Part shown: positions 25,168-33,968 of the stretch, piece after piece
Position numbering within the stretch: the first letter of the stretch is position 1
Layout of the letters: each line of letters opens with the position of its first letter
Notes under the pieces: generated by a model
Told to the model about the DNA's origin: nothing
Seen by the model: the letters and a program-made list of their open reading frames with translations, nothing else
Databases searched by the model: none
Source: DASXKD01 sp963703605
Lineage (GTDB): Bacteria; Actinomycetota; Actinomycetes; Streptosporangiales; Streptosporangiaceae
Length of the DNA stretch: 64,000 bases
NCBI GenBank assembly: GCA_963703605.1
Contig: CAVPFC010000003.1
Span: forward strand, 1 to 64,000
Direction of reading: 5' to 3'
Program-made: the position numbers and the translations under genes

Positions 25168-25740
25168 GTGCCCGAGGACCTCAGCCAGCTCGCGCTTCCC
25201 CAGCGGGGTCACTTTGACCTCGGTACCGGCTTCCACGGCGACCTGTGGCTGGATCTCGACGCCATGTTCCTATGGCCGGCCCGGCTCCGGCCCGCCGCCC
25301 AGGAGCTGGCCGGTCACCTGCGCCAGTACCGGCCCGCCGCGGTCTGCGGGCCGCTGGCGGGCGGCGCGTTCCTGGCCCAGATGGTGGCCGGGATCCTCGA
25401 TGCCGCCTTCCTGCCCGCCTACCCCGGGCCCGGTCCGCCGGCCGGCTACCGGCTGCCCCGCACGGCGCGCGACCAGATCGCGGGCTGGCGGGTGGCCGTG
25501 GTGGACGACGCGGTCAACGCCGGCACCGCGGTGCGGGCGAGCTGCGCGGAACTACGCGCGGCCGGGGCGGTCCCCGTGGCGGTGGCGGCCCTGCTCGCCC
25601 TCGGCCAGGCCGGCCCGTTCGTCACCGGGACGCTCGGCCTGCCGTTTCACGCCCTCGCGGACCTGTCGAGCCAGGTGTGGCCCGCCGGCGCCTGCGCCCT
25701 GTGCGCCGCGGGAACCCCGCTCGCCCAGCCGCCGGGCTGA
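25168..25740 (+). CDS. phosphoribosyltransferase-like protein (orotate PRTase type)
   Basis: About 190 residues with the type I PRTase PRPP loop VAVVDDAVNAGTAVRASCAEL (about 112-132) and PAAVCGPLAGGAFLAQMVA, as in OMP-PRT-like proteins. The hood and C-terminus (LPFHALADLSSQVWPAGACALCAAGTPL) end in a CALC motif. Annotated homologues are usually called orotate phosphoribosyltransferase, but the real pyrE should sit elsewhere. GTG 25168 is preferred; a TTG at 25138 would lie inside the operator. It shares the divergent promoter with the HTH-Clp-N regulator. Confidence 0.75.
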   Translation: MPEDLSQLALPQRGHFDLGTGFHGDLWLDLDAMFLWPARLRPAAQELAGHLRQYRPAAVCGPLAGGAFLAQMVAGILDAAFLPAYPGPGPPAGYRLPRTARDQIAGWRVAVVDDAVNAGTAVRASCAELRAAGAVPVAVAALLALGQAGPFVTGTLGLPFHALADLSSQVWPAGACALCAAGTPLAQPPG

Positions 25741-25857
25741 CCCGCGACGAGACCTGCCTGGGCTGGCAAGGAGCGCGCCGGGCACAGCGCCGGCTGCTTG
25801 ACGTACCGCTGCGGCATGATCGAGGGTGACGTCAACCCACGGCAGAGAGGGTGTCCG

Positions 25858-26208
25858 GTGATCGGCAGGCTGACCTCGGTGGTGTTTGATTGTGCCGACC
25901 CGCACACGCTGGCGCGGTTCTACTCCGAACTGCTCGGCTGGCCGGTCATCAGGGTGGACGGCGACTGGGTCGATATCGGCGACGGCCGGTCCAGGCTGAG
26001 CTTCCAGCACGCCCCCGACCACCAGCCGCCGAACTGGCCCGATCCCGGGTTCCCGCAGCAGGTCCACCTGGACGTGGCCGTCGAGGACATCGAGGAGGCG
26101 CAGCGGCGGGTCCTGGCGATGGGCGGCCGGCTGTTGTCGACCGAGGAGCCCGGCTTCCGGGTCTACGCCGACCCGGCTGGCCATCCGTTCTGCCTCGAAT
26201 GGAAGTAG
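25858..26208 (+). CDS. VOC-family (glyoxalase-like) protein
   Basis: 116 residues, one vicinal-oxygen-chelate domain: IGRLTSVVFDCADPHTLARFYSELLGWPVIRVDGDWVDIG at the start, and QQVHLDVAVEDIEEAQRRVLAMGGRLLSTEEPGFRVYADPAGHPFCLEWK at the end. The ligand positions (His/Glu) at VHLDV and FCLEW are present, but the function (lyase, dioxygenase or resistance-type binder) cannot be chosen. GTG 25858 follows GAGAGGGTG. The P450 gene starts 2 bp after its stop, so the two form an operon. Confidence 0.82.
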   Translation: MIGRLTSVVFDCADPHTLARFYSELLGWPVIRVDGDWVDIGDGRSRLSFQHAPDHQPPNWPDPGFPQQVHLDVAVEDIEEAQRRVLAMGGRLLSTEEPGFRVYADPAGHPFCLEWK

Positions 26209-26210
26209 CC

Positions 26211-27455
26211 ATGGTGTCGGGCTGCCCGGTGCACGAGGGGTTCGATCCCCTGTCCCCCGAGTTCCTGGCCGATCCGTACGCGGTCCTGGCCGGGCTGCCG
26301 CTGGCCGAGGCGCCGGTCTTCTTCGCCCCGTCGATCGGCTACTACGTGATCACCCGGTACGCCGATATCGAGCAGGTGTTCCGGGACCCGGCCAGCTATT
26401 CCGCCGCGGTAGCCCAGGCCCCGCTGGTGCCGCTCGTGCCCGAGGCCCAGGAGATCCTGCTGGCGGGCGGCCACCGGCCGCAACCGTCGATGGTGAGCCT
26501 GGACGAGCCGGCGCACGCCCGGCTGCGCAAGCCCGCGGCCCGCGCGTTCAGTGTGAAGCGGATCAACGCCATGATCCCGGCGATCGCGGCGACCACGGCC
26601 CGGCTGCTGGACGCGGTGGCCGGCCAGCCCGAGTTCGATCTCGTCGCGGCGCTGGCGTTCCCGCTGCCCGCCAACATCGTCTTCTCGCTGATGGGGGTGC
26701 CGGAGCGGGACTACCCGCGGCTCAAGCTCTGGTGCGGCTCCCGGGCGGCGCTGGGCTGGGGCCGCCCCGCGGCCGGCGACCAGGTGGAGATCGCCACCAG
26801 CATGGCCGCGTACCGGCGGTACCTGCGTGACCTGGTGGACAGTAGGGCCAGCGCGCGCAGCGACGATCTGACCAGCGACCTGCTTGCCATCCACGACGAG
26901 GACCCGGAGCGGCTCACCCTGGACGAGATCTCCTCGATCTTGTTCTCGCTGTCGTTCGCCGGGCACGAGACCACCACCGGCCTGATCGGCAACACCGTCC
27001 GCCGGCTTCTGGAAGAGCCCGGCCGCTGGGCCCGCGTCGCGGAACGGCCGGAACTGATCCAGGCGGCGGTGGAGGAGACGCTGCGCTACGACCCGTCGGT
27101 GCCGGTATGGCGCCGGGTGACCACCCGGCCGGTCACCCTCGGCGGGGTGGATCTGCCCGAGGGGGCCAGGCTGTTCCTGTGGCTCGCGGCCGGCGGGCGG
27201 GACCCGTCGGTGTTTCCCCGCCCGGACGACTTTGACCTCGACCGGGCCAACGCGAGCCAGCACCTCGCGTTCGGGCTCGGGCTGCATTACTGCCTCGGCG
27301 CCAACTTCGGCAAGCTGGAGACCCGGCTAGTGCTGGAGGAACTGGCCCGCCGCTACCCGCGCCTGCGCCTCGCCGAAGGACAGCGGTTCACCTTCCACCC
27401 CAACATCTCCTTCCGCGGCCCCCAGGCGCTCCGCGTCCGGACCGGCCCGGGCTGA
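26211..27455 (+). CDS. cytochrome P450
   Basis: 414 residues, a soluble bacterial P450. The I-helix oxygen-activation motif is AGHETT (about 250-255). The ExxR pair is Glu289/Arg292 in VEETLRYDPSVPVWRR. The heme loop HLAFGLGLHYCLGANFGKLE has the axial Cys361. Redox partners are not nearby. The close VOC-P450 pairing suggests oxidation of a small secondary-metabolite or xenobiotic substrate; the CYP family cannot be set by eye. Downstream lies the RelA/SpoT remnant on the other strand. Confidence 0.93.
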   Translation: MVSGCPVHEGFDPLSPEFLADPYAVLAGLPLAEAPVFFAPSIGYYVITRYADIEQVFRDPASYSAAVAQAPLVPLVPEAQEILLAGGHRPQPSMVSLDEPAHARLRKPAARAFSVKRINAMIPAIAATTARLLDAVAGQPEFDLVAALAFPLPANIVFSLMGVPERDYPRLKLWCGSRAALGWGRPAAGDQVEIATSMAAYRRYLRDLVDSRASARSDDLTSDLLAIHDEDPERLTLDEISSILFSLSFAGHETTTGLIGNTVRRLLEEPGRWARVAERPELIQAAVEETLRYDPSVPVWRRVTTRPVTLGGVDLPEGARLFLWLAAGGRDPSVFPRPDDFDLDRANASQHLAFGLGLHYCLGANFGKLETRLVLEELARRYPRLRLAEGQRFTFHPNISFRGPQALRVRTGPG

Positions 27456-27488
27456 CCGCGGCGTCCGGCCACCCACGGCCGGCCTCGG

Positions 27489-27904
27489 TCAGGCGCGGCG
27501 GCGCCGCTGCTTGCGGCTGTGCCAGGCTTCGGTCTTGGCGGCGAAGGCCGCCCAATCCCCGAGTAGACCTTGCCGTAGATGTCCTTGCCGACCCGCTTGT
27601 CGGCCATGATCAGCAGCGTCAGCGCGTCTTCCACCCCGCGCCGTCCCCTTGGAACAGGGCCGTCCCGGCGGCGGACGCCGGGTCAGTTGTCTCGCGCAGC
27701 GGGTTAGCGTATTTCGCACGCTTGCGGCTGATCTTCTCGGTGAAGCTCTCCACCCCCTTGGTGCGCGCCTCAATTGGATGACCTCGAGGTTCGCCTCCGC
27801 GAGCAGGTCGACGACGAGCGCACGCAGCGGCCGGTCAGCGCCTCGCAGGTGCCGCGGATGTTCCGGTAACGGTTGCCCCACTCTTCCGGGCTCAGCTCGG
27901 TCAC
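27489..27904 (-). pseudogene. broken, truncated RelA/SpoT-type (small alarmone synthetase-like) gene
   Basis: From GTG 27904 (good GGGAGGAG upstream) the start MTELSPEEWGNRYRNIRGTCEALTG is in one frame, LVVDLLAEANLEVIQ in a second, and IEARTKGVESFTEKISRKRAKYANPLRETTD in a third. Together they reproduce the N-terminal part of RelA/SpoT nucleotidyltransferase proteins. The sequence then jumps to LTLLIMADKRVGKDIYGKVYS and a basic end, WAAFAAKTEAWHSRKQRRRR, again in two frames. The catalytic core (the D-L-x-G-x-R and following strands) is missing, so unlike the single-indel genes nearby this one looks truly deleted as well as frameshifted. No alarmone synthesis is expected. Confidence 0.65.
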
Positions 27905-27941
27905 ACCTGGCTCCTCCCAGGGCACGGCGCCGGGCGGCCCG

Positions 27942-28391
27942 TCACGATCCGCTCCTCAGCCGGCGCAGCAGTTCCTGCTGGCGCCGGATCTCCGCGCGGA
28001 CCAGGCCGGCGATGCGCTGCACCGTGACCTGCGGGTCGTCGTCGCCGAACAGCTCGCCGAGCCCGGCCGAGGCGAGCCGGGCGATCTCCGTCCGCACCTC
28101 GGCGAGCTGCCGGCGGGCCAGCTCGATGGCGGCCCTCAGCTCGGATACCTCGCCCGGTGGCGGTTGCCGGGCCGGATCCGGGGGGCCCGCCTGCCATTCC
28201 CGGGCCAGCGCCTCAAGCCGCGACGTGTCGCCCGCGGCGTAGGCCGCGTTGACCCTGATGGTGAACTCCTCCCGGCGCAGCCGGTCCGCATCGCTGGTGG
28301 CCAGGTCGGGGTGGCACAGCTTGATCAGCGTCCGGTAGAGCGCACGGACCACGTCCGAGGGGCGCGGCCGGGGCGGCGCACCAGCGCTCAT
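27942..28391 (-). CDS. J-domain-like protein
   Basis: About 149 residues (ATG 28391; ATG 28406 possible). The N-terminus VVRALYRTLIKLCHPDLATSDADRLRREEFTIRVNAAYAAGDTSRLEALAREW has the HPD tripeptide of DnaJ domains in the right helical setting, indicating an Hsp70-stimulating or degenerate J protein. The rest (about 75-149) is a charged coiled coil, ELRAAIELARRQLAEVRTEIARLASAG. It lies upstream of, and probably once co-transcribed with, the broken RelA/SpoT gene. Confidence 0.7.
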   Translation of the reverse strand: MSAGAPPRPRPSDVVRALYRTLIKLCHPDLATSDADRLRREEFTIRVNAAYAAGDTSRLEALAREWQAGPPDPARQPPPGEVSELRAAIELARRQLAEVRTEIARLASAGLGELFGDDDPQVTVQRIAGLVRAEIRRQQELLRRLRSGS

Positions 28392-28592
28392 GCCGGTCCG
28401 CTCCACGGTGCCCGCGCGGACAGCCCGGCACCGCGGATCGTCTGGCCGGGGGGCGCACCGCCGGGGGTCACATCACGGAGTTTAGGCAACCCGGGCACGC
28501 GCTCGCGCCGCCGCTACCGGCTGGCCCGGGTGCTCGCGCCGGCCTGCCGCGGGCGGTGGCCCGCTGCCCGCGGCGTCATCTCGATTGCCTTC

Positions 28593-28606
28593 TACGTAAA
28601 AACGTA
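28593..28606. promoter_or_regulatory. candidate operator before the ArsR-like gene
   Basis: TACGT-AAAA-ACGTA, perfect 5-bp arms and a 4-bp A-rich spacer, followed by a second half-site-like TACCGTAC. It ends 14 bp before ATG 28620 and is markedly AT-rich for this genome. Confidence 0.5.
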
Positions 28607-28619
28607 ATACCGTACTTTC

Positions 28620-29264
28620 ATGGAAGCCAACGAGCTCTCCACCGAGGGGAGCCTTGCGGACCGGGACCGCGAGCGCGGCGACCCGGACCGCGATGATCCG
28701 GGCGGCGACGACCTCGCGGTACGGATGAGCGAGCTCGAGCGCCGGGTCGCGCTCCTGGAGGACGGCCGCGGCCCCGGGCAGCCGCCGCGCCCGGTCGTGG
28801 ACCCCGACACGTTCTGGGCGCTTGCCCGGCTGGCAGAGCGGACCGGTCCTGAGTTCGAGCGGGACGGGGTGGCGGGCAGCCTGCTGTACGCGGGCCGCGC
28901 GACGACCCCGGGCGGCGGGGAGCTGATCTGGCAGGCCGAGCACCCGCTGCCCGGCGTGCTGGCCGAGGGCTGGGAGGATGCCGCCGCCGTGCTGGCCGCG
29001 CTCGGCAACCCGGTCCGGCTCGAGATCGTCCGCCGGATCCTGCTGGGCGGGGAGACGGTGCAGCAACTACAGGAGATACCCGAGCTCGCCACCTCCGGCC
29101 AGCTCTACCACCACCTGCGCGACCTACAGTCCGCCGGCCTGGTCACCCAGCGCCGCCGCGGCCGTTACGGCGTGGCCCCGGACAAGGTGATCCCGGCCCT
29201 GGTCATCATCGCCGCCGCGGCGAACATGGCGGCGGTCCCCGCCGCGCACGAGGACCCGCGGTGA
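28620..29264 (+). CDS. ArsR-type helix-turn-helix regulator with acidic N-terminus
   Basis: 214 residues. Residues 1-60 are highly charged with a short coiled coil (MSELERRVALLED). Then comes a segment ending WEDAAAVLAALGNPVRLEIVRRILLGGETVQQLQEIPELATSGQLYHHLRDLQSAGLVTQRRRGRYGVAP, a clear ArsR winged HTH (about 130-190). It is the first gene of a tightly coupled operon: its stop overlaps the DedA-beta-lactamase gene (ATGA-type, 29261), which in turn overlaps the acyl-CoA synthetase gene. The A-rich palindrome at 28593-28606 is its probable operator. Confidence 0.8.
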   Translation: MEANELSTEGSLADRDRERGDPDRDDPGGDDLAVRMSELERRVALLEDGRGPGQPPRPVVDPDTFWALARLAERTGPEFERDGVAGSLLYAGRATTPGGGELIWQAEHPLPGVLAEGWEDAAAVLAALGNPVRLEIVRRILLGGETVQQLQEIPELATSGQLYHHLRDLQSAGLVTQRRRGRYGVAPDKVIPALVIIAAAANMAAVPAAHEDPR

Positions 29265-31003
29265 GCGAGACGGCGGTGAGCCGCCGCCGGGTGCCCTGGG
29301 CGGATGTGGCCTGCCTCGGCGGGCTGTTCGCCGGCTGGATCTACTACCTCGCGCTCATCCCGCTGATCCCCTCGCTGATCGGCACCCATCCGGTTCTGCT
29401 GGAGGCGCTGAGCGGCTCGCTGCCGGCCCAGATCGCCGCCGGGGCGTTCGCCAGAATCGGCCGCGCGTCGCTGGTCCTCGCGCTGATCGCGCCCATCATC
29501 GGCATGATGGCGTTCGACCCGTTCTGGTGGTGGGCCGGGCGCCGGTACGGCGACCGGGTCACTCGGGCCATGGCGGCGCGGAGCCCCCGGACCGCGCGCA
29601 GCGTCGGCCGGGGCGTTCGGCTGTTCCGCCGCTTCGGCGGCTGGACCATCGTCTTCGCCTACTACCTGCCCGTGCCGAACACCATCCTGTACGCGGCCGC
29701 GGGGTGGGCCGGCTTCGGCCTGCTCCGGTTCATCGTGCTCGATCTCGTCGGCACGATGCTGTACACAACCCTGGGCGTCGGGCTCGGGTACGCGCTCGGC
29801 CACCGGGCAGCGGCCGTCGCCGGGCTCATCTCCCGGTACTCGATCGTGGCCACGGTGGCGCTGGTCCTGGCGCTGATCCTCGTCGCCTGGTGGCGGAACC
29901 GCGGCGGCGCGGCGGCGGACGCCGGCCTGGAACCCGGCGATGGCACGGTGCCGGCGTTCGCGGTTGAGGCCGGCCGGGAACCGGACAGCCACGCGGCGGC
30001 GCAGGTTGAGGCGCGGCTGCGCCCGCTGGTCGCCGACGGCACCGCGCCGGGCCTTGTCTACGCGGTGGTCACGCCCGCCGGCCAGGGCACCGGGCAGCTG
30101 TTCCGCTCCGGCGGCCAGCCGCTGGGGCCGCACGCGATGCTGGAGATCGGTTCGGTGACCAAGGTCTTCACCGCGCTGCTGCTCGCAGACATGGCCGAAT
30201 GGAGCGAGGTGGAACTGGACGACCCGATCGCGCGCCATCTGCCCCCGGCCGTGGCGCGGGCCTGCCCGGCCGCGGACCGGATCACGCTCCGCCAGCTCGC
30301 AACGCACACCTCCGGGCTGCCCCGGCTCCCCCGCAACCTGCTCCCGATGGCGTTGCGCCATCCGGGGGACCCATACGCCCGCTACTCGGCCGAGCACATG
30401 TACCGCGCGTTGCGCCGGGCACGCGGTGCGGCACCGGCCGGATACAGCTACTCCAACTACGGCTTCGGCCTGCTCGGCCACCTGCTCAGCCGGGCCGCGG
30501 GACGCCCGTACGCCGAGCTGCTCGCCGAACGGGTCACCGGGCCGCTCGGCCTTACCGAGACCTGCGCGGGCGTGCCGGCCGGCCACGTCGCGGCGGCCGG
30601 GCACCGCGGCGGCCGCCCGGCGGGCCCGTGGCACCTGGACGCCCTGGCCGGCGCGGGCGCGCTCAGCTCCACCGCGTCCGACCTGGCCCGCTTCCTGAGC
30701 GCGAACCTGCACCCGGAGGCGACGCCGATCCGCGCCGCGATCGAAGTCACGCAGGGCCCGGCCAGCGGCGGGCGGACCGGGCTCGGCTGGCACATCAGCG
30801 GCCCACCGGAGCGGCCGGTCCTCTGGCATAACGGCGCGACCGGCGGCTTCAGCGCGATGCTCGCCCTGGACCGCCACGCGGGCTGCGCCGTCGCCGCGGT
30901 GGCCACCTCGTCACCCACCCGCGGCCTCCCGCTCGACGGCGCGGTCCTCGCCGCGCTCGGCGCACTGACCGGCGCCGAGACCACGGCCGGAGCGCCCGCG
31001 TGA
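29261..31003 (+). CDS. DedA/VTT-like membrane domain fused to a serine beta-lactamase-type hydrolase
   Basis: 580 residues. The N-terminal 210 residues form a multi-span membrane domain resembling the DedA/SNARE-associated (VTT) fold: MMAFDPFWWWAGRRYGDR, GGWTIVFAYYLPVPNTILYAAAGWAGFGLLRFIVLDLVGTMLYT. After a Gly/Ala linker (about 210-245), a class C beta-lactamase/penicillin-binding-type domain follows: SxxK in EIGSVTKVFTALLLADM (Ser about 298), YSYSNYGFGLLGHLLSR with the YxN motif, and WHNGATGGFSAMLALD in place of KTG. It is probably an esterase or peptidase acting outside, tethered to a lipid-transport-like domain. Both domains are common; the fusion is unusual. Starts GTG 29261. Confidence 0.8.
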   Translation: MSETAVSRRRVPWADVACLGGLFAGWIYYLALIPLIPSLIGTHPVLLEALSGSLPAQIAAGAFARIGRASLVLALIAPIIGMMAFDPFWWWAGRRYGDRVTRAMAARSPRTARSVGRGVRLFRRFGGWTIVFAYYLPVPNTILYAAAGWAGFGLLRFIVLDLVGTMLYTTLGVGLGYALGHRAAAVAGLISRYSIVATVALVLALILVAWWRNRGGAAADAGLEPGDGTVPAFAVEAGREPDSHAAAQVEARLRPLVADGTAPGLVYAVVTPAGQGTGQLFRSGGQPLGPHAMLEIGSVTKVFTALLLADMAEWSEVELDDPIARHLPPAVARACPAADRITLRQLATHTSGLPRLPRNLLPMALRHPGDPYARYSAEHMYRALRRARGAAPAGYSYSNYGFGLLGHLLSRAAGRPYAELLAERVTGPLGLTETCAGVPAGHVAAAGHRGGRPAGPWHLDALAGAGALSSTASDLARFLSANLHPEATPIRAAIEVTQGPASGGRTGLGWHISGPPERPVLWHNGATGGFSAMLALDRHAGCAVAAVATSSPTRGLPLDGAVLAALGALTGAETTAGAPA

Positions 31004-32658
31004 CCGGCACCCCGTTCGACCGCGCCAGCGCCGGCCCGGATCCACCCTGGCGCACGATCGGCGAGCTGGCGGAAGACGCCGCGAACTTGTTCGCAGACAC
31101 CGAGTTCCTCCGGTTCCCGGACGGGCTGGGGCCAGCCACCCGGGAGGCGTTTGGAATCAACCGTGGACACGGGACCTCGCTGACGTTCCACGAGGTGAAC
31201 GCCTACAGCAACCGGCTCGCGCGGGTGCTGGCCGGCCACGGGGTGCGGCCGGGCGACCGCGTGGCGATCATGATGGACAACGTCGCCGGCTGGCCGCTGA
31301 GCTGGCTGGCGGTCCTCAAGGCCGGCGCGATCGCGGTCCCGGTCAACGCGCGGTACCAGGTATCCGACCTGGCGTTCGTGCTGGCCGACTCCGGCGCGGT
31401 CCTGGTGCTGACCGATCCGGAGCGGGCCGGCCTGGTCCGCGCCGCCGCGCGGACGGGCGCGCTCCGCGAGGTGCGCACGCTGCCGGAACTGGCGGGCGAG
31501 CTGGCGGCGGCGGCCGGCCCAGCGACAGCCGACCCGGCGACCGCGGTCCCGGCGCCCGCGCGGGAGCCGCCCGGGATCGCCAACTTCCAGTACACGTCGG
31601 GCACCACGGGCTTCCCGAAGGCGTGCATGCTCTCGCACGAGTACTGGCTCAGGACGGCGTGGCTGACCGCGGTCGCGGCCGAACTGCGGGCCGGTGACGT
31701 CATGCTCATGGCGCAGGCGTTCTCCTACATGGACCCGCAGTGGGCGACGGTGATGTGCCTGATGGGCGGCTGCCCGCTGGTCGTGCTGCCCCGGTTCTCC
31801 GCCTCCGGGTTCTGGAACGCGGTCCGTGCGCAGGGCGCGACCCTGACCTACGTGCTTGGCGCGATGCCGGTGCTGCTGTTCAAGCAGCCGCCGGGCCCGC
31901 TGGACACCGCGCACCGGATGCGGCTGGTGCTGTGTTCCGGCATCGTCCTTGAGCTGCACCGGCAGTTCGAGGAGCGCTGGGGGGCGCCCTGGCGCGAACT
32001 CTACGGGTCGACCGAGAGCGGCCTCGACCTTGCCGTCCCGCCCGGCGCGGCGCAGACCGTCGGCAGCGGCGCGATGGGCCGGCCGCCGCCCGGCAAGCAG
32101 GTCCGGATCGCGGACGAGACCGGCCGGGCGCTGCCCGACGGCGGCATCGGTGAGATCGTCATCCGGGGCAAGCCGATGATGCACGGCTACTGGAATCACC
32201 CCGAGGACACCGAGCGGGCGTTCCGCGGCGGCTGGTACCACTCCGGCGACCTGGGCTACCGCGACGGCGAGGGCTGGATTCACCACGCGGGCCGGCTGAA
32301 GGACATCATCCGCCGGGGCGGCGAGAACATCTCCGCGGCCGAGGTGGAGAACGTTCTGGCGCTGCACCCGGCGGTGTCGGCGGTCGCGCTGGTCGGCATT
32401 CCCGACGAGTTGTTCGGCGAGCTGCCGAAGGCGTTCGTCCAGCTCAAGCCCGGGCACGACGCGAGCACGCAGACCGCCGTGAGCCTGCTCGACCACGTCC
32501 GCGGGAAGCTGGCGCGGTTCAAGGTCCCCGCCTACCTCGAGTTCGTGGCAGGCTTCCCCATGACCCCGTCGGCGCGGATCCGCAAGCGCGAGCTCCTCGA
32601 ACTGGGCCGCGACCAGCGCACGGGCGTTTTCGACGCTGCGGCGAACTCGTGGGTGTGA
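31000..32658 (+). CDS. AMP-forming acyl-CoA synthetase / ligase
   Basis: 552 residues, ANL superfamily. A3/P-loop motif NFQYTSGTTGFPKACMLSHE (about 194-213), A5 motif LYGSTESG, A7 motif GGWYHSGDLGYRDGEGWIHHAGRLKDIIRRGGENISAAEVE, and the catalytic Lys near the end (TPSARIRKREL). It activates a carboxylic acid as acyl-AMP and CoA thioester; the acid is unknown. It overlaps the DedA fusion by 4 bp, so a hydrolase-plus-ligase pair that frees and then activates an acid is plausible. Confidence 0.9.
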   Translation: MTGTPFDRASAGPDPPWRTIGELAEDAANLFADTEFLRFPDGLGPATREAFGINRGHGTSLTFHEVNAYSNRLARVLAGHGVRPGDRVAIMMDNVAGWPLSWLAVLKAGAIAVPVNARYQVSDLAFVLADSGAVLVLTDPERAGLVRAAARTGALREVRTLPELAGELAAAAGPATADPATAVPAPAREPPGIANFQYTSGTTGFPKACMLSHEYWLRTAWLTAVAAELRAGDVMLMAQAFSYMDPQWATVMCLMGGCPLVVLPRFSASGFWNAVRAQGATLTYVLGAMPVLLFKQPPGPLDTAHRMRLVLCSGIVLELHRQFEERWGAPWRELYGSTESGLDLAVPPGAAQTVGSGAMGRPPPGKQVRIADETGRALPDGGIGEIVIRGKPMMHGYWNHPEDTERAFRGGWYHSGDLGYRDGEGWIHHAGRLKDIIRRGGENISAAEVENVLALHPAVSAVALVGIPDELFGELPKAFVQLKPGHDASTQTAVSLLDHVRGKLARFKVPAYLEFVAGFPMTPSARIRKRELLELGRDQRTGVFDAAANSWV

Positions 32659-32699
32659 CGGGCCGCGGCGGCCCGGACACCGGCTATCCCACCGCTACG

Positions 32700-33968
32700 T
32701 CAGCCCGGGTGCCCGGCTGGCTGGCGCACCGGCGCGGCCCGCCCCGCGGTCACCGGCAGCTGCAGGGGCCCGCGGATGATCGTGCCGCCGCGCCGCCGGA
32801 CCGGCCCGGCCTGTGCCAGGTGAGGCATCCGCTCGGCCAGCATCTGGATCGCGATGGTGGCTTCGAGGCGGGCCAGCGGCTGCCCCAGGCAGTAGTGGAT
32901 GCCGCTGGAGAACGCCAGGTGCTCGGGCCCGGGCTCGCGGTGGAGGCGGAACGCGCCCGGGTCGTCGTAGATCTCAGGATCACGGTTTGCGGCGGCGATC
33001 AGCGTCACCACCCTCTCGCCTTTGGCCACGGGCTGGCCCTCGACCTCGGCCGGTTCGAGGGCGATCCGGTCGGTGAACTGGACCGGCGGGTCGAACCGCA
33101 GCGTCTCCTCGACCGCCTTGGCCGCCAGCTCCTGCGGGGCGTCGCACACGTCCCGCCACTGGCCAGGATGGGCGAGCAGCGCCAGCATGCAGTTGCTGAT
33201 CAGGTTGACCGTGGTCTCGAAGCCGGCGATCAGCAGTAGCACGCACACCGGCATCATCTCCTCCGGCTTCACTTGGTCCCCGCTGGCGGTGACCAGGCGG
33301 CTGATGATGTCGTCCGCGGGCTCGCGGCGGCGCAACACGATGAGGTCCTCGAACAGCTTGTGCAGCTTGACCCCGTTGGCCTGGAGTTCGCTGGCGTGCC
33401 GCAGCGACTTGATGCCATCAAGCGCGCTGCCGATGGCCGCGCCGTAGCGGGCGAAGTCACCGGCGTCCGCGTCCGGCACGCCGAGCAGGTCGGTGATGAC
33501 CGCGATCGGCAGCGGCGCGGAGAACGCGGGCACCAGGTCGAACTCGCCCGCCGCGGCCGCGCGGTCCAGCAGGCCGGCCACCGTGCGCTCGATCCTTTGC
33601 CGGTAGGACGCGACCGCCTTCGGGCTGAACGCGGGCTGTACCAGCCGGCGCAGCCTGGTGTGGTCCGGCGGGTTCATGCCCAGGAACGATATGTCGTCGC
33701 CCGGCAGCGGCTGCACGCCGAACCGGCGGCTGCGCAGCACCGAGTGGCACACCCGGTGGCTGGCGGTCACCCAGTCGCCGTCCACCCGGGCCGGCACCAG
33801 CGTGCCGCGCTCCCGGATGCGCTCATAGATGGGGTACGGGTTGGCCCGCCCATCGCGCAGGTGCAGCCGCGCCACCAGGTCGCGGCGGACGTAGCCGGAG
33901 TAGGCGATGTGGGCCCGCTCGCCGTACAGCCGGGCAGCGAACGCCAGCGCCGCACCGATCTCGCTCAT
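32700..33968 (-). CDS. cytochrome P450
   Basis: 422 residues. I-helix LLLIAGFETTVNLI (about 243-256), ExxR in VEETLRFDPPVQFTDR, and heme loop HLAFSSGIHYCLGQPLARLE with axial Cys360. The Phe in AGFETT replaces the usual His/Asp next to the oxygen-activating acid, as in several mycobacterial CYPs. ATG 33968 (MSEIGAALAFAARLYGERAH) overlaps the TetR stop at 33965 (ATGA). The open frame continues 200 residues upstream only as an antisense shadow of the TetR gene. A TetR-P450 pair; substrate unknown. Confidence 0.92.
   Translation of the reverse strand: MSEIGAALAFAARLYGERAHIAYSGYVRRDLVARLHLRDGRANPYPIYERIRERGTLVPARVDGDWVTASHRVCHSVLRSRRFGVQPLPGDDISFLGMNPPDHTRLRRLVQPAFSPKAVASYRQRIERTVAGLLDRAAAAGEFDLVPAFSAPLPIAVITDLLGVPDADAGDFARYGAAIGSALDGIKSLRHASELQANGVKLHKLFEDLIVLRRREPADDIISRLVTASGDQVKPEEMMPVCVLLLIAGFETTVNLISNCMLALLAHPGQWRDVCDAPQELAAKAVEETLRFDPPVQFTDRIALEPAEVEGQPVAKGERVVTLIAAANRDPEIYDDPGAFRLHREPGPEHLAFSSGIHYCLGQPLARLEATIAIQMLAERMPHLAQAGPVRRRGGTIIRGPLQLPVTAGRAAPVRQPAGHPG

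Noticed and set aside
30457..32496. 679-codon minus-strand open frame
   Set aside because: It lies opposite the acyl-CoA synthetase and DedA fusion, is His/Arg/Gly-rich with no motif, and is a typical shadow in high-GC DNA.
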